From: Casp-actino8 sp964563545
GTDB lineage: Bacteria > Actinomycetota > Acidimicrobiia > Acidimicrobiales > Ilumatobacteraceae
Assembly: GCA_964563545.1 (NCBI GenBank)
Contig: CAZLXB010000010.1
Coordinates: forward strand, 9,634-73,633
DNA: 64,000 nt
Reading direction: 5' to 3'
Numbering within the stretch: the first letter of the stretch is position 1; every line of letters begins with the position of its first letter. The position numbers and the translations under genes were made by a program. Positions 48,538 through 56,650 of the stretch are shown piece by piece. A model generated the notes under the pieces. The model had not been told where the DNA came from and searched no databases. It worked only from the letters and a program-made list of their open reading frames with translations.

Positions 48538-49691
48538 GCGTCGACCACGGCACCCGAACCGATCAGTCGTTCGACGTCGCCGGTCGGGAATCCCCAGTCG
48601 GTGAGGATCTCACGAGAATGCTGACCGGGGTGCGCCGGTGGAGTCGCGACCTCGGGAATGGTCCGAGAGAAACGCGGGGCGGGCGCCGGTTGTTTGACTC
48701 CGGCGATCTCGATCACCATCTTGCGCTCGACGTTGTGGGGGTGTCGGGCCGCTTCGCTCATCGTGAGAACCGGCGCGAAGCACACATCGGTGGCTTCCAT
48801 GATCGAACACCATTCGTCGCGCGTCTTGGTCCGGAACACGTCGGCGATCCGCCGCTTCAGATGTGGCCAACTCGACTTGTCCATCTGCTTGGCGAACTCG
48901 GGATCACCGTCGAGGCCGGTGAGGCGGAGCAATTCGGCGTAGAACTGGGGCTCGATCGAGCCGATCGAGACGTACTTGCCGTCCTTGCACTCGTAGGCGT
49001 CGTAGAAATGGGCGCCGGTGTCGAGGAGGTTCGTACCGCGATTGTTCTCGTCGTGTGCGCCCATCTGGGAGAACGCCCAGAACATCGTCATGAGGATCGC
49101 CGTACCATCGACCATCGCCGCGTCGACGACTTGCCCGCGGCCACTCTTGACCGACTCGAGGAGCGCGCAGACCACACCGAAGGCGAGGAACATTCCCCCA
49201 CCGCCGAAGTCGCCCACCATGTTCATCGGCGGTACCGGGCCTTCACCGGCTCGTCCGAAATGCGCCAGCGCGCCGGCGAGCGAGATGTAGTTGATGTCGT
49301 GACCGGCGGCCTGCGCATACATGCCGGTCTGACCCCAACCGGTCATTCGCCCGAAGACGAGTTTGGGATTGCGCTTCTGACACACATCGGGGCCGACCCC
49401 GAGTCGCTCCATCACACCGGGACGAAAGCCTTCGATCAACGCATCGGCCGATTCGACGAGACGCAGTAGGGTCTCGACTCCTTCGGGATTCTTCAGATCG
49501 ATCGCGATGTTGCGCCGACCACGTTGCAGGATGTCGCCACCCGGCGTGGCCGGAGCGGGTCCGCGGACCGCCTGACTACGTTCGACACGAATGACCTCGG
49601 CGCCCATGTCGGACAGCAACATCGCTGCGAACGGACCCGGGCCGATTCCGGCGATTTCGATGATGCGATAACCAGAGAGCGGACCAGCCAT
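48534..49691 (-). CDS. CaiB/BaiF family CoA transferase (alpha-methylacyl-CoA racemase-like)
   Basis: A 385-aa class III CoA-transferase-fold protein. It shows IEIAGIGPGPFAAMLLSDMG, GRRNIAIDLKNPEG, the racemase-type GHDINYISLAGAL with the likely catalytic Asp, and NMVGDFGGGGMFLAFG. It is closest to alpha-methylacyl-CoA racemases of branched-chain and sterol side-chain oxidation. ATG 49691 has TACGAT 6 nt before it. It leads the operon with the amidase-like and phosphatase genes. Confidence 0.88.
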   Translation of the reverse strand: MAGPLSGYRIIEIAGIGPGPFAAMLLSDMGAEVIRVERSQAVRGPAPATPGGDILQRGRRNIAIDLKNPEGVETLLRLVESADALIEGFRPGVMERLGVGPDVCQKRNPKLVFGRMTGWGQTGMYAQAAGHDINYISLAGALAHFGRAGEGPVPPMNMVGDFGGGGMFLAFGVVCALLESVKSGRGQVVDAAMVDGTAILMTMFWAFSQMGAHDENNRGTNLLDTGAHFYDAYECKDGKYVSIGSIEPQFYAELLRLTGLDGDPEFAKQMDKSSWPHLKRRIADVFRTKTRDEWCSIMEATDVCFAPVLTMSEAARHPHNVERKMVIEIAGVKQPAPAPRFSRTIPEVATPPAHPGQHSREILTDWGFPTGDVERLIGSGAVVDA

Positions 49692-49697
49692 GGCCCG

Positions 49698-49703
49698 ATC
49701 GTA
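49698..49703 (-). promoter_or_regulatory. -10 element of the CoA transferase operon
   Basis: TACGAT on the minus strand, 6 nt before ATG 49691. Confidence 0.5.
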
Positions 49704-49704
49704 T

Positions 49705-50616
49705 TCAGGCTCGGGCGCCCAGCAGCCATTCGGCGTGACCCACATGCGACGCGATGGCGCCGCCGATCAGCCCGTGGAGTGGGGCCGGAAGGTCATGTCC
49801 CATGTCGGCCACCAACATGAAAGTCGAGCCCGCCACGAGCTCCGCGGTTCGCTCACCACCACTCGGTGGAATGAGAGTGTCGTCACGTCCGTGGATCACG
49901 AGGGTCGGCACCGAGAGTTGCCGCAGACCTTCGGTGCGGCGTCCGCTCGCATAGATAGCCGCCAATTGCCGAGCGGACCCCTCGGGGTAGAACGATCGGT
50001 CGTAGGCGCGCGCGGCCTCGGCTCGCACGGTGACCGGATCGAAGTAGCGCTTGCTCTGCCACACCGAATAACGGATCGCGTTCTCGATGTTCTCGGCGCG
50101 GTCGGTGGCCGGTGGTGCCAGGAGGACTTCGGCCGCCTCGGGGAGCGGCGATCCGTATTCGGGCTCGCCCGTCATCGACATGATCGACGTGAGCGAACGA
50201 ACTCGCGCCGGGTGTTCGATCGCTATGTGCTGCGCGATCATTCCGCCCATCGACGCGCCGACGATGTGCGCCGATTCGATGCCGAGATGATCGAGAAGAC
50301 CGATCGCGTCCAGTGCCATGTCGGAGAGCGTGTACGGCACCGGGGGTGGTGCCTGATCGGTGAGGGCGGCGGCGATCACCGGGTCGACATCGACAGCGAC
50401 ACCGTCGAGTTTGGTGGAAAGACCGCAGTCGCGGTTGTCGAAACGAATGACGTGCAGGCCACGATCGGCGAGCAGGCGAACGAAGGCATCGGGCCAGGCG
50501 ATCATCTGCGCGGTGAAGCCCATGACGAGCAGGACCGGCGGGTCGTTCGGCGAACCGAACGTCTCGTATTCGAGTTCGACCACGCCGATGTTCGCTCGGA
50601 CCTTTGCCGTTGCCAT
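49705..50616 (-). CDS. Alpha/beta hydrolase
   Basis: A 303-aa hydrolase with the nucleophile elbow GASMGG (Ser nucleophile), an oxyanion-region VLLVMGFTAQM, the acidic residue in VIHGRDDTLIP and the final His in DMGHDLP. It resembles aclacinomycin methylesterase/RdmC-type esterases, but the substrate is open. ATG 50616 has TAGTGT 6 nt upstream. Confidence 0.88.
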   Translation of the reverse strand: MATAKVRANIGVVELEYETFGSPNDPPVLLVMGFTAQMIAWPDAFVRLLADRGLHVIRFDNRDCGLSTKLDGVAVDVDPVIAAALTDQAPPPVPYTLSDMALDAIGLLDHLGIESAHIVGASMGGMIAQHIAIEHPARVRSLTSIMSMTGEPEYGSPLPEAAEVLLAPPATDRAENIENAIRYSVWQSKRYFDPVTVRAEAARAYDRSFYPEGSARQLAAIYASGRRTEGLRQLSVPTLVIHGRDDTLIPPSGGERTAELVAGSTFMLVADMGHDLPAPLHGLIGGAIASHVGHAEWLLGARA

Positions 50617-50622
50617 GATGCG

Positions 50623-50628
50623 ACACTA
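50623..50628 (-). promoter_or_regulatory. -10 element of the alpha/beta hydrolase
   Basis: TAGTGT on the minus strand, 6 nt before ATG 50616. Confidence 0.5.
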
Positions 50629-50672
50629 GTGAGGTTCGCCCGGCGGACGATCAGTCGACCTACGTCGTCCGG

Positions 50673-50678
50673 TACGGT
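50673..50678 (+). promoter_or_regulatory. -10 element of the luciferase-like gene and galK
   Basis: TACGGT, 6 nt before ATG 50685. Confidence 0.5.
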
Positions 50679-50684
50679 GGCGGC

Positions 50685-51593
50685 ATGTTCGACAACACCC
50701 GGTTCGGAGTTCACACCGGCCTGCAGCACACCTCGTACGACGTCCTGAAGCCCCTGTGGCGCAAGATCGAAGATCTCGGTTTCGACTGGATCTCGATCTG
50801 GGATCACTTCTACGGCGCGACCGGTAAACCCGACGATGCGGCCTGCTACGAAGCGGTCGCCATGCACGCCGCGCTGGCTGCCGAGACCTCCCGTGTTCGT
50901 GTCGGTTCGCTCGTGTACTCCATCGGGTATCGCCATCCGGCCGTGCTCGCCAAGATGATCACCGCCATCGATCATGTCTCGGGCGGACGTGCCGACATGG
51001 GCCTCGGGGCCGGTTGGGCCGTCGTCGAGTACAACGCGTACGGCATCCCGTTCCCAGAGGTCAAGACCCGCATGGATCAACTCGAGGAAGCCGTCCAGTG
51101 CGTCCGCGGCCTCCTCCATCAGGACGTCACGTCGTTCGCCGGAGAATGGTTCTCACTACACGAGGCTCGCAACGAACCGCGTCCGATCCAGAAACGTCTT
51201 CCGATCTGGATCGGTGGTGGCGGTGAGAAGCGGACCTTGGCGATCACCGCCCGGTACGCCGACGGCTGGAACGTTCCCTTCGTCTCACCCGAGGCCTTCG
51301 CCCACAAGAGTGCGGTTCTCACCCAGCACTGCGAGAGAGTCGGACGTGATCCGTCCGCGGTTCGGCGCACGGTCAACGTGGGCATCGCCTGGACCGAGGA
51401 AAGTCTGCGCGCTCAGTTCGGCATGCTCGCCGACGGCGTACGTCCCGGCGTCCTGACCGGAACCGACGACCAAGTGATCGACCGCATCGGCCAGTACGTC
51501 GAAGCCGGTGCCGATCAGATCAACCTCGCGTTGCGCGCCCCGTTCGACGTCGAGGCGCTCGATCGTTTCGCGGCCACCCTCCGACTCGCCTGA
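50685..51593 (+). CDS. LLM-class (luciferase-like) F420-dependent oxidoreductase
   Basis: A 302-aa TIM-barrel protein: FGVHTGLQ, FDWISIWDHFYG, GRADMGLGAGWAVVEYNAYG and the phosphate-loop LPIWIGGGGEKRTL. It is related to the gene at 1973-2926 but not a recent copy. The TGA stop is followed, in the same frame and only two codons later, by the GTG of the galactokinase-like gene, so the pair forms one transcription unit. Confidence 0.86.
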   Translation: MFDNTRFGVHTGLQHTSYDVLKPLWRKIEDLGFDWISIWDHFYGATGKPDDAACYEAVAMHAALAAETSRVRVGSLVYSIGYRHPAVLAKMITAIDHVSGGRADMGLGAGWAVVEYNAYGIPFPEVKTRMDQLEEAVQCVRGLLHQDVTSFAGEWFSLHEARNEPRPIQKRLPIWIGGGGEKRTLAITARYADGWNVPFVSPEAFAHKSAVLTQHCERVGRDPSAVRRTVNVGIAWTEESLRAQFGMLADGVRPGVLTGTDDQVIDRIGQYVEAGADQINLALRAPFDVEALDRFAATLRLA

Positions 51594-51599
51594 TCTCCC

Positions 51600-52559
51600 G
51601 TGGTCGAATCCTCGGCCCGCGGCCGGGTCAACCTGATCGGCGACCACACCGATTACACCGGTGGTCTGGTGTTGCCCATGGTTCTCGACTGTCGAACGAC
51701 GATCGAGGGAGAGTTCACCTCCGACCACGAGTGGTATCTCGAGTCAGCCGACGAACCCGAGCCGACGCGTTTCGCGGTTCCCGACGTCGATCCGGCCCGG
51801 GTGGAGCCACGATGGGGTCGTTACGTCGCCGCCGTCATCCGTGAAGTGCGGGAACTCGGTGTGTCGATCCCCGGTTTTCGCGGCCGGGTGACCACCACGA
51901 TTCCGATCGGTTCGGGCCTCTCGTCGAGCGCGGCCCTCGAGGTCGCCGTCGCGCGAATCGCCCTCGAGGACGTTTCGGTGCCGATCACCGCCACCGAGGT
52001 CGCGCAACTCTGCCGCCGGGCCGAACACGCAGCATCGGGTGTCCCGTGCGGAATCATGGATCAGCTCTGCATCGTGGCGGGTCGACCCGGACACGCGACG
52101 CTCATCGATTGTCATTCGCTCGACATCACCCACTTCGCCCTCCCCGACCATCTCGAAGTGATGGTCGAGTTCATCGCGCCACGCACATTGGCCGGCAGCG
52201 AGTACGCCGATCGTGTGATCGAGACACACCGAGCCGAGCAGATGATCGGACCGTTGCGAACAGCCGCGATGTCCGACGTGGAGGGAATCGACGACCCGCT
52301 CATCCGAAGGCGAGCACGACACGTCGTGACCGAGAACGCGCGGGTTCGGGACTTCGTGACTGCTCTGGCGGCGAGGGACGACGACGAACTCGGACGTCTC
52401 ATGGTCGAGAGTCATCGAAGCCTGGCCACCGACTTCGGGACGTCCAACCCGACGATGGACGCCGCCGTCGAACGACTGTTGGCCATGCCCGGCGTCATCG
52501 GTGCCCGCATGACGGGAGGCGGATTCGGCGGCTGCGTCGTCGCCCTCCGGCGTCGCTGA
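51600..52559 (+). CDS. galK: Galactokinase-like GHMP kinase with short N-terminus
   Basis: A 319-aa GHMP kinase. Motif 1 is RGRVNLIGDHTDYTGG, where galactokinases usually have GEHTDY. Motif 2 is IPIGSGLSSSAALEV and motif 3 MTGGGFGGCVVAL. Usual GalK has about 20-30 residues before motif 1; here only six, and an in-frame TGA at 51591 blocks any earlier start. Galactokinase is likely, but another sugar-1-kinase is possible; no galT or galE gene is nearby. It converges with the PH-domain gene, stops 1 nt apart. Confidence 0.8.
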   Translation: MVESSARGRVNLIGDHTDYTGGLVLPMVLDCRTTIEGEFTSDHEWYLESADEPEPTRFAVPDVDPARVEPRWGRYVAAVIREVRELGVSIPGFRGRVTTTIPIGSGLSSSAALEVAVARIALEDVSVPITATEVAQLCRRAEHAASGVPCGIMDQLCIVAGRPGHATLIDCHSLDITHFALPDHLEVMVEFIAPRTLAGSEYADRVIETHRAEQMIGPLRTAAMSDVEGIDDPLIRRRARHVVTENARVRDFVTALAARDDDELGRLMVESHRSLATDFGTSNPTMDAAVERLLAMPGVIGARMTGGGFGGCVVALRRR

Positions 52560-52560
52560 C

Positions 52561-53178
52561 TCAGCGATCCAGCAGCCGACGCTTCTCCGCCTCGAACTCC
52601 TCGACGGATATCGACCCACGGTCGCGAAGACCCTCCAACTTCTCGAGTTGCGTGGCAATGTCGGCAGCCGAGGTGGGCGCGTTGAAGGTCCGCCGCTGGT
52701 TCTCCTCCATCTGAAGGTGGATCAGATTCTGCACCTCGTCGGGTCGGAGGATGTCGGTGAACCGTTGCTGACCGTCCTCGCCACCGGACTCGATCAGTAG
52801 GTCGCCGGCCTTGATCATCCGCTCGAAGATCGACTGGTTGAAACTCACGTTGTTCACACGCTCGAGGGGAATCTCGATGCCTCGTTTGGCCACCACACCG
52901 CTGCGCGCAATGAGTCGATCCGACGTGATCACGAAGTGCGTGGTCCGCCACTTGAGCCAGCGACCACCCAACCAGAGGACCGAGAGCAGAGCCACGATGC
53001 CAGCGATCCAACGCACCGCCGACTCCCATGCCGCGTCACCGAGCGCGACGAGCGACCACAGAAAGAGCGGGGCCGACACGACGACGGCCATCCCCGGTCG
53101 GGCGAAGTACCACCAGTGCGGGTGGATGTCGAGGGCCACCTCTTCGTCATCGTTGAGGAGTCGTTGCGGATACGGCAT
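52561..53178 (-). CDS. Membrane PH-domain protein with C-terminal SHOCT motif
   Basis: A 205-aa protein with two hydrophobic helices (about residues 28-45 and 55-72), a bacterial PH (bPH2) domain with FVITSDRLIARSGVVAKRGIEIPL and VNNVSFNQSIFERM, a linker, and a C-terminal SHOCT helix (LEGLRDRGSISVEEFEAEK). Such proteins are membrane-associated oligomers of unclear role. ATG 53178 has TAGGGT 6 nt upstream. Confidence 0.88.
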   Translation of the reverse strand: MPYPQRLLNDDEEVALDIHPHWWYFARPGMAVVVSAPLFLWSLVALGDAAWESAVRWIAGIVALLSVLWLGGRWLKWRTTHFVITSDRLIARSGVVAKRGIEIPLERVNNVSFNQSIFERMIKAGDLLIESGGEDGQQRFTDILRPDEVQNLIHLQMEENQRRTFNAPTSAADIATQLEKLEGLRDRGSISVEEFEAEKRRLLDR

Positions 53179-53184
53179 GGCCCG

Positions 53185-53190
53185 ACCCTA
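53185..53190 (-). promoter_or_regulatory. -10 element of the PH-domain gene
   Basis: TAGGGT on the minus strand, 6 nt before ATG 53178. Confidence 0.5.
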
Positions 53191-53249
53191 GTCAGACGCC
53201 CGTCGTCGTCGACCGCGTCCGGGCCGAGAGCCGATCGACACCGACGGCG

Positions 53250-53255
53250 TACTCT
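53250..53255 (+). promoter_or_regulatory. -10 element of the UvrD2-like helicase gene
   Basis: TACTCT, 7 nt before ATG 53263. No LexA box was found near it. Confidence 0.5.
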
Positions 53256-53262
53256 TGCCTCC

Positions 53263-55236
53263 ATGTCCACGAGCCCGGTGACCGACGAAGTCCTCGCCGG
53301 ACTCGATCCGGTTCAGTCGGCCGCCGTCACGTCGACGGCTCCCCTCCTCGCGATCATCGCCGGGGCCGGATCGGGAAAGACCACCGTTCTCACGCGGCGG
53401 GTCGCGCACCGTTGTCTGACCGGAGTCGCCGACGCCTCGCACACGGTCGTGCTCACGTTCACCCGACAGGCGGCCGGTGAACTTCGCCGCCGATTGAACA
53501 CCCTCGGACTTCGTGACCAGCCGATCGCCGGCACCTTCCACTCCGTCGCCCTGAGACTCCTTCGTCAGTACTGGGACGACCACGATCGACGACATCCGAC
53601 TCTCGTCGCCGATCGCTCCCGACTCGTGGGCGAGGTCATGGGCGCGCGTCGCACGGGGCGTCTCCACGACATCGTGGGCGACATCGATTGGGCGCGCGCC
53701 CGTCGTGTGACCCCGGATCGGCTCGAATCCACGGCACGTGATGCCGGCCGTACCTCGCGCGCGGGTTGGGGTGAAGTCGCCAAGGTGATGAAAGACGTCG
53801 AGGCGCTGAAGCGCAAGCGCGGTGTGATCGACCTCGACGACCTACTCGAACTCCACATCTCGATCGCCGTCGAAGACCCCTCGTTCGCGGCTTCCAATCG
53901 CTGGCGACTCCGACACTTCTTCGTCGACGAGGCCCAGGACATCAACCCGCTTCAAGAAGCCGTACTCGACGGGTGGCGAGGAGGACGCGACGACCTGACT
54001 TTGGTCGGTGATCCGTCGCAGGCGATCTACGGCTTCAACGGTGCTGACTCGCGTCTGCTGCTACGCCTCGAGGATCGTTTCCCCGGTATCGAGGTCGTGC
54101 GACTCGATCAGAACTACCGATGCACTCCTCAGATCGTCACGACCGGACTCAATGCCCTGGCGAGTGGCTCTGGACCCGTCCCACCACTACGGTCGACCCG
54201 CTCCCACGGCGAGGTTCCGATCGCCTATCGCTTCGCCGACGAGTCGGCCGAGGCCGCGGGCATCGCCCAGATCGTTCCCGGCCTTCGACTCCCGATGGGT
54301 CGCTGGCGCGACCTCGCGGTACTCGCCCGCACGAACGCACAATTGCCGGCGATCAAAGCAGCGCTCGAACGCGTCGGGGTTCCGGCCGTCATCAGCGGCT
54401 CGGCCGCCCTCGATCCGATTCAGGTCGCCGTGCGCGCCGCGGCCGAACAGACGAGTCGCGAACGGCTGTCGACGTGGAGTCGGGACGCGCGGCACGCCGA
54501 TGTCGAAGCAACCGACGAAGAGATGTCGGCGCGCCGCCGCGTGGCCGATGCCGTCGACGAATTTCTCGCCGAGGGTGGTCGTGACGGACTCGGATTCGCA
54601 ACGTGGGTGCGAACGGCTCGACCCTTCCAATCCGATTCGCGGCCCGATGCCGTCGAGTTGGTGACGTTTCACGCGGCCAAAGGACGCGAGTGGTTCGGAG
54701 TGGTCATCGCCGGATGCGAGGCGGGCCTGATTCCTCATTACTCGGCCAGGACCACCGATGAAAGAGACGAGGAGATCCGGCTCGCCTACGTGGCCATCAC
54801 GCGTGCTTCGGATCGTCTGGCCTTCACGCATGCCACACAACGAAATGGTCGACCCGCACAGCCGAGTGCATTCCTCGAGCGACTCCCGGCCACCCCGTCA
54901 CCCGAACCACCGAGTACCGATTTTCTCGAGGGACAACGCCGCCGCCGTGAGCGAGTCGCCCCGATCGACCCGATCGAAACGGCGATCGACACCTGGAGAC
55001 GCAGTGCCGCGCGCGTGGCCGGCGTGTCGCCCTCGATGATCTTGTCGGACCGGGCACTGCGCGCGATCGCGCACATCCGGCCGACCACGATCGAAGCTCT
55101 CGAATCCATCGAAGGAGTCGGACGCTCCACCGCCCACCGGCACGGTGAGCAACTCCTGGCGACGATCAGTCGGTCGAATGCTGCTGATCGCGAATCTGAC
55201 CCAGACCGCCGAACATCTCCGGACGAACCGAAATGA
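53263..55236 (+). CDS. uvrD2: SF1 DNA helicase with C-terminal HRDC domain (UvrD2-like)
   Basis: A 657-aa UvrD/Rep-family 3'-5' helicase. Motifs: I AGAGSGKTTVLTRR, II VDEAQDINPLQ, III GDPSQAIYGFNGAD, IV LDQNYRCTPQIV, V TFHAAKGREWFGVVIAG, VI VAITRASDRL. The C-terminal 70 residues form an HRDC domain (LSDRALRAIAHIRPTTIEAL). That arrangement matches mycobacterial UvrD2; the tetracysteine segment that UvrD2 carries is not visible. It overlaps the convergent thioesterase gene by 71 nt. Confidence 0.9.
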   Translation: MSTSPVTDEVLAGLDPVQSAAVTSTAPLLAIIAGAGSGKTTVLTRRVAHRCLTGVADASHTVVLTFTRQAAGELRRRLNTLGLRDQPIAGTFHSVALRLLRQYWDDHDRRHPTLVADRSRLVGEVMGARRTGRLHDIVGDIDWARARRVTPDRLESTARDAGRTSRAGWGEVAKVMKDVEALKRKRGVIDLDDLLELHISIAVEDPSFAASNRWRLRHFFVDEAQDINPLQEAVLDGWRGGRDDLTLVGDPSQAIYGFNGADSRLLLRLEDRFPGIEVVRLDQNYRCTPQIVTTGLNALASGSGPVPPLRSTRSHGEVPIAYRFADESAEAAGIAQIVPGLRLPMGRWRDLAVLARTNAQLPAIKAALERVGVPAVISGSAALDPIQVAVRAAAEQTSRERLSTWSRDARHADVEATDEEMSARRRVADAVDEFLAEGGRDGLGFATWVRTARPFQSDSRPDAVELVTFHAAKGREWFGVVIAGCEAGLIPHYSARTTDERDEEIRLAYVAITRASDRLAFTHATQRNGRPAQPSAFLERLPATPSPEPPSTDFLEGQRRRRERVAPIDPIETAIDTWRRSAARVAGVSPSMILSDRALRAIAHIRPTTIEALESIEGVGRSTAHRHGEQLLATISRSNAADRESDPDRRTSPDEPK

Positions 55237-55882
55237 AGAGCCCCTTCGCCTCGGCACAGAGGCGATCGCCGGCGTGGATGGTGCCGGTCGTGAAGATCTT
55301 GCGACCTTCGATTCGGTCGTAACGCCCGACGACGCGCAGCGGGACGTGCAGAGGAGTCGGCGCGCGGTAGGTGATCTCGAGTTTGCCCGTCATCCCGGGC
55401 GCGCCCGACAGCGCCTGGGCGAAGCCGAGGACTTCGTCGAAGATCGCCGCGACGAGTCCACCGTGCAGATGACCAGGCGGCCCCTCGTAGGCGTCGCCGT
55501 AGATCACATCGGCCACGACCTCGTTGTCGGTGGCCGAGAGTTTCACCACGGACGCGAGAGCGTTGAGCGGACCGGTGACCGGGCTGTAACTCGTGAAACC
55601 GTTCGGTACACCACCCACTGCACCTTCGGCCGAGCCGTGATACGGCCGTCCGTGGGGACCTGGCTCCAAGTGCATGGCCGCCTGCTCGATGAGTTCGGCG
55701 GCCTTCATGATCGGCTCGTCATCGGCCATCGACGTGGCGGAGTACTGGAGCGCCGCCCGCAGTGCATTGGCCAGCCGTTGACGCGCGTTTCCTTCCGGGA
55801 TGTCGTCGGCCCCGCGCACCTCGAGTAGGGCCCGCTGGATACCCGAACGGAACGCCTTCTCGACGGGGTGCTGCTCAGTCAT
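55166..55882 (-). CDS. Hotdog-fold thioesterase (PaaI/4HBT family)
   Basis: A 238-aa acyl-CoA thioesterase-like protein. The hotdog domain occupies the C-terminal half with GHLHGGLVAAIFDEVLG (catalytic acidic residue and helix) and GKLEITYRAPTPLHVPL. An extra N-terminal helical region of about 100 residues is longer than in PaaI. Substrate unknown. Its stop side overlaps uvrD2 antisense by 71 nt, and its start overlaps the xthA end by 8 nt. Confidence 0.82.
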   Translation of the reverse strand: MTEQHPVEKAFRSGIQRALLEVRGADDIPEGNARQRLANALRAALQYSATSMADDEPIMKAAELIEQAAMHLEPGPHGRPYHGSAEGAVGGVPNGFTSYSPVTGPLNALASVVKLSATDNEVVADVIYGDAYEGPPGHLHGGLVAAIFDEVLGFAQALSGAPGMTGKLEITYRAPTPLHVPLRVVGRYDRIEGRKIFTTGTIHAGDRLCAEAKGLFISVRPEMFGGLGQIRDQQHSTD

Positions 55883-56648
55883 TCAGATCCACCAAGACGG
55901 GCGCATGGTCGCTCGGCTGCTGACCCTTGCGCGCATTGCGATCGACGATAGCCCAGCGCGCCCGATCGACGACCGACTGACTGGCCAGCACGAGATCGAT
56001 GCGCAAGCCGCGACCTTGATGGAAATCGCCCGACCGGTAATCCCACCACGAGTACAAGCGGTCACCTTCGTAGAACTTTCGGAAGACGTCGGACAGCCCC
56101 CACTGCTCGAGAGCCCGCAACGACTCGCGTTCGGGTTCGCTCACATGAGTGGCCCCGACGAAGGCCGCCGGGTCGTGGACGTCGCGATCGTCGGGCGCGA
56201 TGTTGAAGTCTCCGGTGACCACCACGGGACGACTCGCGTCTTCATTCTTCTGCAAGTGGACGAGGAGGCGCTGCATCCATTCGAGTTTGTACCGATAGTG
56301 GTCGTTGTCGAGCGACCGACCGTTCGGAACGTAGACCGAACTCACTCGAACTCCACCGCAGGTGGCCGACACGAGACGCGCCTCGGGGTCGGCCGGCGCG
56401 TCGTCGGCGAATCCTCGCACCGGATCGTCGAGACCTACACGGGACGCGATCGCCACTCCGTTCCACTGACCTTGTCCGTGATGAACGCACTGGTAGCCGA
56501 GTTGTTCGAACGCAAGGTGCGGAAATGCATCCTCGGCGAGTTTGGTCTCTTGCATGCACAGGACGTCCGGGCGGACATCGGCCATCCACTCCTCGACGCG
56601 TGGAAGCCGGGCCCGAAGCGAGTTGACGTTCCAAGTCGCGATGCGCAT
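55875..56648 (-). CDS. xthA: Exodeoxyribonuclease III
   Basis: A 257-aa AP endonuclease/3' exonuclease of base-excision repair. ATWNVNSLRAR, CMQETKL, GDFNIAPDDRDVHD, LRIDLVLAS and the final SDHAPV give the complete metal-dependent active site. It starts 2 nt after the stop of the NYN-S1 gene, so both are probably on one mRNA with the thioesterase gene. Confidence 0.97.
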   Translation of the reverse strand: MRIATWNVNSLRARLPRVEEWMADVRPDVLCMQETKLAEDAFPHLAFEQLGYQCVHHGQGQWNGVAIASRVGLDDPVRGFADDAPADPEARLVSATCGGVRVSSVYVPNGRSLDNDHYRYKLEWMQRLLVHLQKNEDASRPVVVTGDFNIAPDDRDVHDPAAFVGATHVSEPERESLRALEQWGLSDVFRKFYEGDRLYSWWDYRSGDFHQGRGLRIDLVLASQSVVDRARWAIVDRNARKGQQPSDHAPVLVDLND

Positions 56649-56650
56649 AC

